Source: Aliivibrio salmonicida LFI1238
GTDB taxonomy: Bacteria > Pseudomonadota > Gammaproteobacteria > Enterobacterales > Vibrionaceae
NCBI RefSeq assembly: GCF_000196495.1
Contig: NC_011313.1
Location: 992,001 to 1,056,000 of the forward strand
Direction of reading: 5' to 3'
Length of the DNA stretch: 64,000 bases
This document shows positions 9,920 to 18,509 of the stretch, in pieces. Under the pieces are notes generated by a model. It saw only the letters and a list, made by a program, of their open reading frames with translations, did no database searches and was not told where the DNA came from. The translations under genes and the position numbers were made by a program. Numbering within the stretch: position 1 is the stretch's first letter; every line of letters starts with the position of its first letter.

Positions 9920-10855
9920 ATGGATAAGTTTTCTGATATGACGATGTTTGTGAGTATAGTGAAGCATCAAGGATTAGCCGCTGCAGGGCGTGAACTTGGT
10001 TTTTCTCCGGCCACAATGACAGCAAGGCTTCAAGCTCTTGAAGAAAGGTATGGTGTAAAGCTACTTAATAGAAGCACGAGGCATTTATCACTCACTGATT
10101 CAGGAGAGCTTTACCATAAAGCCTGTATCGAGATATTGGATAACGTTAATGAAACAGAAAATCTAATCCGAAACGGGGTTAAAGAAGTCAAAGGCTCATT
10201 AAGAATATCAGCGCCAAAGGACATCGGTAGACAATATATCCTTCCTATATTATCTGAGTTCTGTAAACAACACCCCAACGTTGTTCCCTATTTATATTTG
10301 AACGATCGTATCTCTAATATCGCTGAATCAGGTATCGATATCGTGATCCGATATGGAGAGTTGGCCGATAGCAGTTTAATATCACGACGTTTATCACCAA
10401 GTAAGAGAGTATTGTGTGCTTCACCAGAATATTTAGCACAACATGGCACGCCATTAACACCTCAAGATTTGGTGAATCATGACTGCCTAGCAATGATTCG
10501 CAGCAATGAAGAATTGAAAACATGGCATTTTCAAGATGAAGACCAAAAAAGTGTCATCACTATTATTCCCAAGCGATTCTCAGATGATGGCGAAGTCATT
10601 AGGCATTGGGCTTTGGAAGGCGTTGGCGTTGCTTTAAAATCAGCTTTAGACGTGCAAGCAGACATTGAGAATAAACGATTAGTCACCTTACTCAATGGAC
10701 ACATGAAAAACTTTAATTCATCAACATCAAGCGCAGATTTACATGTGCTATACATCAGTAAAAAATATCAACCAAAGCGCATCCGACTGTTTCTGGATTT
10801 TCTTCATGAACGATTCAATGAATTAATAGAACAACCAGAAAGAAGTAAGAAGTAA
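9920..10855 (+). CDS. LysR-family transcriptional regulator
   Basis: 311 residues with the winged HTH at residues 1-60 (FVSIVKHQGLAAAGRELGFSP, LEERYGVKLLNRSTRHLSLT) and a periplasmic-binding-like effector domain from about 90. The ATG follows AGGAGGATAA, a near-perfect ribosome binding site. Its divergent position to the exporter/reductase pair is the classical LysR layout. It resembles DhcR/AaeR-type regulators of efflux or catabolic genes; the ligand is unknown. Confidence 0.88.
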   Translation: MDKFSDMTMFVSIVKHQGLAAAGRELGFSPATMTARLQALEERYGVKLLNRSTRHLSLTDSGELYHKACIEILDNVNETENLIRNGVKEVKGSLRISAPKDIGRQYILPILSEFCKQHPNVVPYLYLNDRISNIAESGIDIVIRYGELADSSLISRRLSPSKRVLCASPEYLAQHGTPLTPQDLVNHDCLAMIRSNEELKTWHFQDEDQKSVITIIPKRFSDDGEVIRHWALEGVGVALKSALDVQADIENKRLVTLLNGHMKNFNSSTSSADLHVLYISKKYQPKRIRLFLDFLHERFNELIEQPERSKK

Positions 10856-10885
10856 GTATTCTCAAATTTCACAGACTACATTAAC

Positions 10886-10918
10886 AAAAAAGGCTCAAAC
10901 CTAAGTCTGAGCCTTTTA
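10886..10918. terminator. Rho-independent terminator shared by lysR and the ackA remnant
   Basis: AAAAAAGGCTCA(A)AC and GT(C)TGAGCCTTTT form a stem. The minus strand reads GAGCCTTTTTTG, giving the longer T run, so it is primarily the terminator of the ackA remnant on the minus strand, and it also serves the lysR gene. Confidence 0.75.
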
Positions 10919-10943
10919 ATATAAATAGGTAATTACTGAATTA

Positions 10944-10994
10944 TTACAGTAATTCAACAGATTGTTGAGCAATCACGAATTCTTCATTGGTTGG
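10944..10994 (-). pseudogene. ackA: 3' remnant of a second acetate kinase gene (last 16 codons)
   Basis: The minus strand encodes PTNEEFVIAQQSVELL followed by TAA, identical in protein to the last 16 residues of the complete acetate kinase at 16925-18121. The bases differ at several synonymous sites (for example GTG/GTT, TTA/CTT), so this is not a recent copy. Upstream the frame reads RCETLPT, which no longer matches. The remnant keeps a terminator just downstream. It marks one edge of the effector/immunity cassette. Confidence 0.7.
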
Positions 10995-11076
10995 GGTTGG
11001 TAAAGTCTCGCACCTTAAATGTTCCTAATTTTATGATGCTATAAATTTCAGCGTTCAGACATCTAGGTTCAATAAA

Positions 11077-11808
11077 TCACTCTGCAACTTCATCTTGCTG
11101 ATAAATTGGGTGCTTGTATTGATCATTTAATCTTTTGATCTCCATGATCTCCATATTTATAGAAAGTGATTGTAAGTTGGTAAGTAACTCCATTTTTTCT
11201 TCGAGAGTCGAAGTGTATACAAGGCCTTTATATTGAAGCTTACATTTTTCTGGGATCGTAAATGACACTACTCCATCATTCCTTATATGAAAAACAACAC
11301 TACGCTCATCAATGAATATATAGCTCTTATCTACGGTTGACTGGAAATTTGTCATCCCAAATGACATGAGCGCAAAGGCCCCTGCTCCAACAAAAGCTAA
11401 AGGGCCAAACATAAAGGCAACGATAATACAGACCACAATGCCAATCCAAGCAAAGCCTCGCGCAATTTTATAAGCCACTTCTGGGATCATGTCTTGTTCA
11501 GTATAATGAATACCCATTGGAGTTAAGTTATAACAACGATGCTTATCTGGTGTAAAAAGATATCTTGAAATCAATACCATCATAGTTAGAAAAGTAAATA
11601 TCACCCAAAAAGAATATGAATTTAAGGTTATATCTTCAGAAACAGACCAAAGAAATAACAAGATAAGTAAACCAATAAATACCGAATACCCCCAGTTAAA
11701 TAGATTATTATATCTTAATCCAGCCCCTTCATAATCCCATGCATAAATAACATCTGCACTATATAACTCTTCTTTTAATTTAATTATTTGGTCTTTAGAA
11801 CTCATCAT
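11077..11808 (-). CDS. Membrane protein, probable immunity protein of a VasX-like T6SS effector (TsiV2-like)
   Basis: 243 residues with three or four hydrophobic segments: about 36-55 (YSVFIGLLILLFLWSV), 67-87, and a double segment at about 131-160 (IGIVVCIIVAFMFGPLAFVGAGAFALMSF). The C-terminal third is cytosolic or periplasmic. Size and topology resemble TsiV2, the inner-membrane protein that protects against the pore-forming effector VasX. The main evidence is context: when the IS630 copy is removed and the 8.8-kb block re-inverted, the effector's last codons run straight into this gene and the effector stop (TAA within ATGATGAGTTCTAAA) overlaps its start, as in translationally coupled toxin/immunity pairs. 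I do not recognise the family directly. Confidence 0.6.
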   Translation of the reverse strand: MMSSKDQIIKLKEELYSADVIYAWDYEGAGLRYNNLFNWGYSVFIGLLILLFLWSVSEDITLNSYSFWVIFTFLTMMVLISRYLFTPDKHRCYNLTPMGIHYTEQDMIPEVAYKIARGFAWIGIVVCIIVAFMFGPLAFVGAGAFALMSFGMTNFQSTVDKSYIFIDERSVVFHIRNDGVVSFTIPEKCKLQYKGLVYTSTLEEKMELLTNLQSLSINMEIMEIKRLNDQYKHPIYQQDEVAE

Positions 11809-11830
11809 TCACCTCAACTTTAATAAGTAG

Positions 11831-12397
11831 TCACGCAAAAGTTATTGTGAATTTTTCGCCGTAATAATTTAATATGTTTTTGATGTTAATACTGAGGTCT
11901 TCAAACGTTTTGAACGCTTCACATGGTAACCATTCATATTTTACTTTCTTCCACAATATCTCAATGATATTGAGCTCTGGAGAGTACGGTGGTAGATAAC
12001 AAACTAATACATCATTCATCAACCACTCATGCAATTTTTGTTTAAATTTTGCTGACCTATGAAAAGAGGCATTATCTAAGATAATAAAGCATGGCTTATC
12101 GTTTTTTCGTGCGTTGATAAAGTGCTCAAATGCATCAATTACTGTATCGGTAGTTACTCTTCCTTCCGTTGTTTGAAAACTCAATTTACCTTGTCTACTT
12201 AAGAAGCCAAGAACATTGAGCCGTTTGCTGTGTGAATGAGCAGGCCTTAGCGATTGAACACCGATAGGTCCCCAACAATAAGGAAGATTAGATTTCTGAC
12301 TAAAGCCTGACTCATCAAAATAAAAGAGTTCACATTTATTCGTACGTTCCATTTCAATCAATGAATTCAATATATTACTGAAATTATTGAATTTCAT
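11831..12397 (-). CDS. IS630 transposase, catalytic part (OrfB)
   Basis: 188 residues with a DDE-superfamily catalytic domain: FYFDESGFSQ (first D), IILDNASFHRS (second D) and LPPYSPELNIIEILWKKVK, which contains the E. This is the typical Tc1/mariner-IS630 DDE_3 pattern. The helix-turn-helix part is in a separate frame 17 bases upstream. Both copies have the same arrangement, so the two-frame layout is inherited and not a recent lesion; a programmed frameshift could join them. Confidence 0.88.
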   Translation of the reverse strand: MKFNNFSNILNSLIEMERTNKCELFYFDESGFSQKSNLPYCWGPIGVQSLRPAHSHSKRLNVLGFLSRQGKLSFQTTEGRVTTDTVIDAFEHFINARKNDKPCFIILDNASFHRSAKFKQKLHEWLMNDVLVCYLPPYSPELNIIEILWKKVKYEWLPCEAFKTFEDLSINIKNILNYYGEKFTITFA

Positions 12398-12414
12398 ATC
12401 GTCACGCTTTAACT

Positions 12415-12837
12415 TTAATGAGTGTCGGGCTCTTTTGTAACTGTAATCACTTTTTTTATATTTCGTTTAATAGTGTCTAAGCTGGATTTTTTACCTGTTT
12501 CTTCTTCAAGTATTGCTTGTGCTCGTTTAAGTTGATGTGGCTCTTCATCAACCAATGACTTCAAACGATATACTTCTGCTTCTGTGTAAATAGGTTTTCT
12601 ACCTATACGAACAGCGTCATACAATCCGAGCATTCCACAGGCTTCCCAATGGTCTATCCATGACGATATGGTCTCAAATTTAGCGTCTAAAATATCAGTT
12701 AACGCTAAAATAGAGTAGCCTTTATCACTGAGAATAATCGCATGTGCTCGTATTCTTACTCTATTTTTTGGATGATTAGCGATCGCTTCTTTTAGGGTTA
12801 TTTTTTCATTGTCTGTTAAAGGATTAACTGCTTTCAT
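12415..12837 (-). CDS. IS630 transposase, DNA-binding part (OrfA)
   Basis: 140 residues with two helix-turn-helix domains: RIRAHAIILSDKGYSILALTD and later LDTIKRNIKKV, as in the N-terminal half of IS630/ISL3-like transposases (HTH_23/HTH_29 type). It binds the terminal repeats. Protein identical to the copy at 21852-22274. Confidence 0.85.
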   Translation of the reverse strand: MKAVNPLTDNEKITLKEAIANHPKNRVRIRAHAIILSDKGYSILALTDILDAKFETISSWIDHWEACGMLGLYDAVRIGRKPIYTEAEVYRLKSLVDEEPHQLKRAQAILEEETGKKSSLDTIKRNIKKVITVTKEPDTH

Positions 12838-12951
12838 TATGATATAGACACTGACGTTAAAATACTCATTTTAATACCATATGGATATATGGATATATGG
12901 ATATATGGTAAAGGCGAAATCTTCATTCTCGAAAACTTATCATTAACTACT

Positions 12952-13538
12952 TATTGATCCTTCCTTATGCGGTCCCAGCGTTTATTTCAATCTTGATATT
13001 CCGTGGTCTTTTTAACCAAAGTTTTGGTGAGATTAACATGCTGCTTGATAGTATGTTCGGGATTCAACCTAACTGGTTCTCTGACCCATTTACCGCCAAG
13101 GTCATGGTATTAATCGTGAACACATGGTTAGGATTTCCGTACATGATGATTTTATGTATGGGGCTATTAAAGTCTATCCCTGAAGATTTATACGAAGCTT
13201 CCGCTATCGATGGTGCGGGCCCGATTCAGAATTTCTTTTATATTACGGTACCTATGATGGTGAAGCCATTAACCCCATTATTAATCGCGGCATTTGCCTT
13301 TAACTTTAATAACTTCGTAATGATTGCGCTATTAACAAAAGGTGGCCCGAACATGATTGGTACAACAGAGCCCGCAGGCTATACCGATTTATTAGTGAGC
13401 TACACCTATCGAATTGCTTTTGAAGGCAGTGGTGGTCAAGACTTTGGTTTAGCCAGTGCAATTGCAACACTTATATTCTTATTGGTTGGTGGGTTAGCGC
13501 TATTGAACCTACGTTTCACTAAATTATCAAATAACTAA
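12952..13538 (+). pseudogene. malF: 3' part of malF, cut off by IS630 and inverted away from its 5' part
   Basis: The open frame (194 codons from an internal ATT/ATC context; no start of its own) begins at the IS boundary with the sequence ILPYAVPAFISILIFRG, the middle of MalF. It carries the EAA motif that contacts MalK (EDLYEASAIDGAGPIQNFF) and the last membrane helices. The 5' part lies at 22864-23817 on the other strand. Joining the two at a single TA gives VYRLLLILPYAVP in one frame, matching the intact MalF of E. coli. The truncated product is unlikely to work. Confidence 0.92.
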
Positions 13539-13561
13539 TTATTTAATAAGGAGTCATTGTT

Positions 13562-14452
13562 ATGCCAATGGTCCAAGGTAAAAACTTAAAATATCGTGTA
13601 TGGGCAACGCATGTCGCTATGTGGATTTTCTTGGCGATGATTATTTTTCCATTACTTATGGTTATTACTATTTCATTTCGTGAAGGTAACTTTGCAACGG
13701 GAAGTATTATTCCAGAAAATCCTTCTCTAGAGCACTGGAAATTGGCACTAGGTATTGCCGTTGAGCACGCTGATGGCTCATCTACTCAACCGCCGTTTCC
13801 TGTATTAACGTGGTTGTGGAATTCAATAAAAATCGCAGGTATAAGTTCTATATTAATCGTTGCATTGTCGACAACCAGTGCTTATGCGTTCGCAAGACTA
13901 CGTTTTAAAGGAAAAGAAACTATACTTAAAGGAATGATGATTTTTCAAATGTTCCCCGCGGTATTAGCCCTTGTCGCGTTGTATGCATTGTTTGATAAAT
14001 TAGGGCAGTACATACCGTTTTTAGGGTTGAATACTCATGGAGGGCTTATTTTTGCTTATCTTGGTGGTATCGCGCTTCATGTTTGGACCATTAAGGGATA
14101 CTTTGAAACGATTGATAATTCACTTGAAGAAGCAGCAGCATTAGATGGTGCAACACCATGGCAGGCATTCCGTTTGGTGCTATTGCCATTGTCGGTTCCA
14201 ATCTTAGCTGTTGTATTTATTTTGTCATTTATTGGGGTAATAACGGAGGTTCCTGTAGCATCTTTACTACTTTCTGATGTAAACTCGTACACATTAGCAG
14301 TTGGCATGCAACAATATTTGTACCCTCAGAACTACTTATGGGGTGATTTTGCGGCCGCTGCAGTATTATCAGCATTACCTATTACATTGGTTTTCTTACT
14401 CGCGCAGAAGTTTCTCGTAGGTGGTTTGACAGCCGGTGGTGTAAAAGGATAA
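13562..14452 (+). CDS. malG: Maltose/maltodextrin ABC transporter permease MalG
   Basis: 296 residues, the same length as E. coli MalG, with six membrane helices and the EAA loop EEAAALDGATPWQAFRLVLLP. AAGGAGTCATTGTT precedes the ATG. The protein is intact and ends GGLTAGGVKG as in the family. It normally forms the MalFGK2 complex with MalF. Here the IS630 insertion and inversion have removed its normal promoter and upstream genes, so expression depends on readthrough from the IS. Confidence 0.93.
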   Translation: MPMVQGKNLKYRVWATHVAMWIFLAMIIFPLLMVITISFREGNFATGSIIPENPSLEHWKLALGIAVEHADGSSTQPPFPVLTWLWNSIKIAGISSILIVALSTTSAYAFARLRFKGKETILKGMMIFQMFPAVLALVALYALFDKLGQYIPFLGLNTHGGLIFAYLGGIALHVWTIKGYFETIDNSLEEAAALDGATPWQAFRLVLLPLSVPILAVVFILSFIGVITEVPVASLLLSDVNSYTLAVGMQQYLYPQNYLWGDFAAAAVLSALPITLVFLLAQKFLVGGLTAGGVKG

Positions 14453-14464
14453 CGATAATAATAC

Positions 14465-14493
14465 GGACCCGTACATTTTTATGGGCAGGGTCC
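14465..14493 (+). terminator. Hairpin after malG
   Basis: GGACCC and GGGTCC pair around a 17-base loop. TCCTTTGCG follows, with only a short T run, so this is a weak terminator or an mRNA 3' stabilising structure for the mal operon. Confidence 0.4.
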
Positions 14494-14610
14494 TTTGCGT
14501 AAAGAGCTTTATGATGGTTTGGTCGCCGATTGGTAAAGTGTTCAACGCAGTATTGGCATTACGCATAGCTGGGTAAGTGTTGCAGGATGCAACTTTACTT
14601 TTTGTAATGA

Positions 14611-14640
14611 GAGCCTGAGTTTATTTCTCAGGCTTTTTTC
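14611..14640. terminator. Rho-independent terminator between malG and the GGDEF gene
   Basis: GAGCCTGAG, loop TTTATTT, CTCAGGCTTTTTT. A strong plus-strand terminator (T6) that could end the mal transcript. The 120 bases between malG and this hairpin show no supported gene. Confidence 0.8.
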
Positions 14641-14667
14641 TGTCTGTAAGGTAGGTAAATCTGAGGG

Positions 14668-15636
14668 TTAGGCTAGGTCAGGATGATAAACCGTTGACCT
14701 ATTTCGTCCATTTTCTTTTGAGTGATAAAGTGCTTTATCGGCCATTTCTAACCAAGATAAATAATCAGTATGTTCAGGAGCTAATTCACATACACCCAGG
14801 CTAACTTGGTAACTAACGTTTGCTTTTTCACAAACTACAACCGCTTTCTCTATGCGCTTGCGGAGCCTTTCTGTGAAATACAATGCTTGTTCTGCATTGG
14901 TACCTGGAAGAATAACGGTAAATTCCTCCCCTCCATAACGACCACAAATGTCGGTGTTACGTGATGTTTTTCGAAGTAGATCTGATGCGTTTCGGATGAC
15001 GTCATCACCCACAGTGTGTCCATAAGTGTCATTTACTTGCTTGAAGTGATCGATGTCAAAAATGACGATTGATGATACGGCGCCAGACACTTGTGCCGTC
15101 TCAAATTCTTTCTTCAAACAAGACTCCCAATAAGCCCTATTAAATAGGTTTGTTAATCCATCTGTTTTACTTAGGTTAGAGAGTTGTTGATTTGACTCTT
15201 GTAAGTGAAGCTTGTTTTTGGCTATGTCTGTAACATCATTAATAACCAAACTGACGTGTGAAGCGAGTCCATTTAACGAAGTCAGTGGTGAGAAAGTAAT
15301 GTTCTGACGCATTTCAGTCAAGCCGCTAGAGATAGGGGTAAAGTTTTTAAATTTGAATAAATAAGGACGGTCTTCCCAAGATGAAAAGCCTCTAGTTTTT
15401 AGACTAAAAGATGCATCTACTTTTTTTCTAAGCCAAGAGGCTGGCAAATCAGGAATGATGTCAAAAATAACGTGACCAAGAATCGAATCAGCAGTGACGC
15501 CACTGTAAGATTGCATAAAAGAATTCCAAGCGCATACTCGATATTCTTTATCTAATACGATTAAGCCAGCGTCTAAATCTCCAATGACTTGCATTGCCCA
15601 ATGAAAGTCATTCATTGCTGTATTTTTCGTATTCAT
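14668..15636 (-). CDS. PAS-GGDEF diguanylate cyclase
   Basis: 322 residues. A PAS domain (about 10-130: LDAGLIVLDKEYRVCAWNSFM) is followed by a GGDEF domain (about 155-318) with the active-site signature GGEEF (RYGGEEFTVILPG), metal-binding FDIDHFKQVND and DKALYHSKENGRNR. No membrane segment, so cytosolic. It makes cyclic di-GMP. The RxxD inhibitory site five residues before GGEEF is not obvious. The start overlaps the stop of the response-regulator gene by four bases (ATGA-type), so the two form a two-gene operon and the response regulator probably controls its activity. Confidence 0.88.
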   Translation of the reverse strand: MNTKNTAMNDFHWAMQVIGDLDAGLIVLDKEYRVCAWNSFMQSYSGVTADSILGHVIFDIIPDLPASWLRKKVDASFSLKTRGFSSWEDRPYLFKFKNFTPISSGLTEMRQNITFSPLTSLNGLASHVSLVINDVTDIAKNKLHLQESNQQLSNLSKTDGLTNLFNRAYWESCLKKEFETAQVSGAVSSIVIFDIDHFKQVNDTYGHTVGDDVIRNASDLLRKTSRNTDICGRYGGEEFTVILPGTNAEQALYFTERLRKRIEKAVVVCEKANVSYQVSLGVCELAPEHTDYLSWLEMADKALYHSKENGRNRSTVYHPDLA

Positions 15637-16616
15637 AATAGATGCTCCAAGACTGTTTTAATGGCATCTAAAGAGTCATTATCCATAAGAAAAATTACAT
15701 CACACTTTAAATCTAAACTTTCGGCGGAATACACAAATTCGATAGTGAAAATATCCTTATCATAATCTTCTAAAAAAGAATGCTTATCTTTTAAGGCGAC
15801 TTTTAAATGCTCAGTATCTAGCACGATTGGTTGTCTTAGAGAAATACTGATGTCTAGTTGTTTACTGAAAGATAGAAGGAAAGAAGAAACTAATACATTT
15901 GAGATATCAAGAATCGCTTCATTGGTTGTCGTCACTTCTGTTTCATTTGTTGTTGTAATTAATTCAGTTAAATCATTACCATGCAGACAAACTAATGCTT
16001 CTCCATTAATACCATTACCTACAAAACGTTGTGAAATAGCGCGATATTCAGAGTTATTAACAACATCTTGCAGTGCCATTCTTAATTCTGAATGATGTAA
16101 AGAGGCGACATTAGGTAAAGGCATATCAATAAAACGGTCAAATTGTTCAGAAATAAGAGAAGCACTGACTCCTAAAGCAATATTACTGATTTCTTGAATA
16201 CTAGCGATCACATCGATAGCAGGTGTCACCGATGATAAATAGGGGGGTTTTACTAAAAAAGGAATACGGTATTCATAAAATAAACTCGAAATTTCCTCTT
16301 TTTTAAACGGCTTTTCAATAAAGCCTTTAGCGCCAAGATTAAAACACCGTTGCTTAGCTTTTTCTTGGATATCGCCAGAGACAATAATGATGTTTGTGTG
16401 GTGAGAATTAACAGGGAGGGCACTCAGAACTTCAAAACCGTCCATTACTGGCATTGTAAGGTCAAGAAAAAGTACATCAATAGAATGTTGACTTAATATT
16501 TGTAATCCTTCCTTTCCATTTTCAGCATAGAAAATCTCTATATTAGGAGAAGGATCAATGTTGCTAGCAAGCGCTTTACGGGCAATGGTTGAGTCATCGC
16601 AAATCAGAATTTTCAT
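15633..16616 (-). CDS. Response regulator with CheX/CheC-like output domain
   Basis: 327 residues. Receiver domain 1-120: acidic pair in ICDDST, phosphoacceptor D in VLFLDLTMPVMDGFE, and conserved S/K (IVSGD, EKPFKKEE). The C-terminal about 200 residues resemble a CheC/CheX-type phosphatase fold (ALQDVVNNSEYRAISQRF; ISNVLVSSFLLSFSKQL), as in Vibrio receiver-CheX proteins. There is no DNA-binding domain. It is co-transcribed with the diguanylate cyclase downstream and is likely a switch in a cyclic di-GMP or chemotaxis pathway. Confidence 0.75.
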   Translation of the reverse strand: MKILICDDSTIARKALASNIDPSPNIEIFYAENGKEGLQILSQHSIDVLFLDLTMPVMDGFEVLSALPVNSHHTNIIIVSGDIQEKAKQRCFNLGAKGFIEKPFKKEEISSLFYEYRIPFLVKPPYLSSVTPAIDVIASIQEISNIALGVSASLISEQFDRFIDMPLPNVASLHHSELRMALQDVVNNSEYRAISQRFVGNGINGEALVCLHGNDLTELITTTNETEVTTTNEAILDISNVLVSSFLLSFSKQLDISISLRQPIVLDTEHLKVALKDKHSFLEDYDKDIFTIEFVYSAESLDLKCDVIFLMDNDSLDAIKTVLEHLL

Positions 16617-16924
16617 TATTATAATATTTGATTAATCACAGGCAGTACACCATCCTAATTTATATGGGCAGCAAATCAACTTTTATCCTGCTTTTGCTCA
16701 TTTAACTACGATCTGCTTAACATTAACTTTGTAAATTATTATCGAGAATAAGGTTTCCATAGATAAAAAATACGTTTTAAAAAATTGATCTAAGACATGT
16801 TATTCATAAAAATTCACATTAGGCGCAAAACAAAAGTTGAATCATTAAAAAATAGTTGAATAATGGTACTAGTTACAAAAGGGCACGAATATACGTGCAA
16901 CCTACGATTTATAAAAAGAGAATA

Positions 16925-18121
16925 ATGATGAACAACGAATACGTATTAGTTATCAATTCAGGCAGCTCTTCACTTAAGTTTGCTATTATTGACTCCGTTT
17001 CTGGCGATGCAGTATTAAGTGGCCTTGGTGAATGCTTCGGTCTTGAAGATGCTCGTATGAGCTGGAAGTATCAGGGAGAGAAAACAGAGATAGCCATTGA
17101 AGGCGAAGAAAACCATCATAAGATTGCGGTTGGCAAATTGGTAGGTTTAACAGAAAAATTTGGTTTTACCGATGGTATCGTTGCTATCGGTCATCGTATT
17201 GTTCATGGTGGTGAGAAATTCACAGAAACAGTACGCATTAATGAAGAAGTAACAAAAGAAATTGAAAGTTTATCTGATTTAGCACCTCTTCATAACCCAG
17301 CAGGTGCGATTGGTATTCGTGCGGCGATTGAAGCTTTCCCAAGTCTTCCTCAATTCGCAGTCTTTGATACGGCTTTCCATCAAACAATGCCAAAGCGCGC
17401 ATACACAGGTGCTATTGCTAAAGAGCTTTACACTGATTTTGGTGTACGTCGTTACGGTTTCCACGGCACAAGCCATTACTACGTTAGCCGTGAAGCAGCA
17501 AAAATGCTGAATAAACCAGTAGAAGAATTAAGTGTTATTTCTGTACACCTAGGTAATGGCGCATCAGTATGTGCAATTAAAGATGGTAACAGTGTAGATA
17601 CAAGCATGGGCTTTACCCCGCTTTCTGGTTTAATGATGGGAACGCGTTGTGGTGATTTAGACCCAGGTATTATTGAATATTTATTGAAGAAAGGTTGGTC
17701 ACAAGATCAAGTATTTAATTCTCTAAATAAGAATTCAGGTTTCTTAGGTGTATCTGGCCTAACAAGTGATGCTCGCGGTATTCTTGAGGCAATGGAAGAA
17801 GGCCACGAAGGCGCAACTCTTGCTTTCCAAGTATTTACTTACCGAGTAGCAAAATACGTGGCGTCATACCTAGCGGCTTTAGATTCACTTGACGGCATTA
17901 TCTTTACGGGTGGTATTGGTGAAAATGCGTTACCAATTCGTCGTGAAATTTTAAACAACCTTAAAATTCTAGGGTTTGTGGAAGATCAAAAAGGCAATGA
18001 AGCTGCTCGCTTTGGCAGTGCAGGAATCATCGCTAAATCAGAAATGCTAAACGCAGTAGCGATGGTGATTCCAACCAATGAAGAATTCGTTATTGCTCAG
18101 CAGTCGGTTGAGCTTCTGTAA
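16925..18121 (+). CDS. ackA: Acetate kinase
   Basis: 398 residues, close to the 400 of E. coli AckA. ASKHA-fold motifs are present: VINSGSSSLKFAI (phosphate 1), GHRIVHGG, HLGNGASVCAI and FTGGIGENALPIR. It converts acetyl phosphate and ADP to acetate and ATP. Either of two adjacent ATGs (16925, 16928) follows AAAAAGAGAAT; sequence upstream to 16856 is open but unlike the family. No pta gene follows; instead a T6SS effector gene lies 388 bases downstream. A second, divergent ackA tail lies at 10944, beyond the immunity gene. Confidence 0.95.
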   Translation: MMNNEYVLVINSGSSSLKFAIIDSVSGDAVLSGLGECFGLEDARMSWKYQGEKTEIAIEGEENHHKIAVGKLVGLTEKFGFTDGIVAIGHRIVHGGEKFTETVRINEEVTKEIESLSDLAPLHNPAGAIGIRAAIEAFPSLPQFAVFDTAFHQTMPKRAYTGAIAKELYTDFGVRRYGFHGTSHYYVSREAAKMLNKPVEELSVISVHLGNGASVCAIKDGNSVDTSMGFTPLSGLMMGTRCGDLDPGIIEYLLKKGWSQDQVFNSLNKNSGFLGVSGLTSDARGILEAMEEGHEGATLAFQVFTYRVAKYVASYLAALDSLDGIIFTGGIGENALPIRREILNNLKILGFVEDQKGNEAARFGSAGIIAKSEMLNAVAMVIPTNEEFVIAQQSVELL

Positions 18122-18147
18122 TTTCTTCTAAAATATAGAATATTGAA

Positions 18148-18175
18148 AAGCGAGCTATGATGGCTCGCTTTTTTT
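18148..18175 (+). terminator. Rho-independent terminator of ackA
   Basis: AAAGCGAGC, loop TATGATG, GCTCGC and a T7 run. It lies 27 bases after the ackA stop. Confidence 0.88.
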
Positions 18176-18509
18176 GTTTTTTCGTTTTGTTATGGCATAT
18201 AAATACAAAGGAAATACTTGCTGATAATTAATCTTTACTCTTGCATCTTATTGATTTTATTATTGATAACTCCTATCCAATCTTATAAATGAAAATTAAT
18301 CATTTTCCTACAATGTCTTTCATTTAAATGTGACTCCTCTCGGGCCTATTTTATTTTTAGACCTAAAAATGTGTAATTTTATTGTGTCTTATTTCTCACC
18401 TATATAGAGTTTTCACATCTCGATTTTACAAGAAATCTTACTTGTTGGTTTTTTGTAAGCAACCACCAGTCAGAGTAAATGCTAAATACATTATAAGGAA
18501 GAGTATTAA
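18176..18509. other. Non-coding region upstream of the effector gene
   Basis: About 330 AT-rich bases between the ackA terminator and the effector start. No gene is supported. AAGGAAGAGTATTAA just before 18510 is the effector ribosome binding site. TTTTTAGACCTAAAAA (about 18352) is a short inverted repeat that could be an operator. I see no sigma-54 site I would trust. Confidence 0.4.

Larger units (their letters stand above)
11826..12951 (-). mobile_element. IS630-family insertion sequence, copy 1
   Basis: 1126-bp element with ends that begin AGTAGT (AGTAGTTAATGATAAG on one side, AGTAGTCACGCAAAAG on the other) and TA dinucleotides outside both ends, as expected for TA-targeting IS630 elements. 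It carries two transposase frames. It is the same as copy 2 at 21746-22863 wherever I compared them, except that it has three GGATATAT units (12884-12907) instead of two. The outer flanks are the putative immunity gene and the malF 3' part, two sequences that do not belong together. Confidence 0.92.

Noticed and set aside
11077..11808. The membrane gene as IS630 cargo
   Set aside because: It lies outside the IS ends, beyond the flanking TA, and joins the effector frame after re-inversion.
12884..12907. Short GGATATAT tandem as a possible CRISPR-like array
   Set aside because: Units are 8 bp, without spacers, and lie inside an IS end; it is a simple tandem repeat.
13562..14452. malG read as part of a functional maltose transporter
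   Set aside because: malG is intact, but malF is in two pieces on opposite strands and the operon promoter is gone.
14494..14610. A gene remnant between malG and the GGDEF gene
   Set aside because: Short frames read through, but none resembles a known protein and none has a ribosome binding site.
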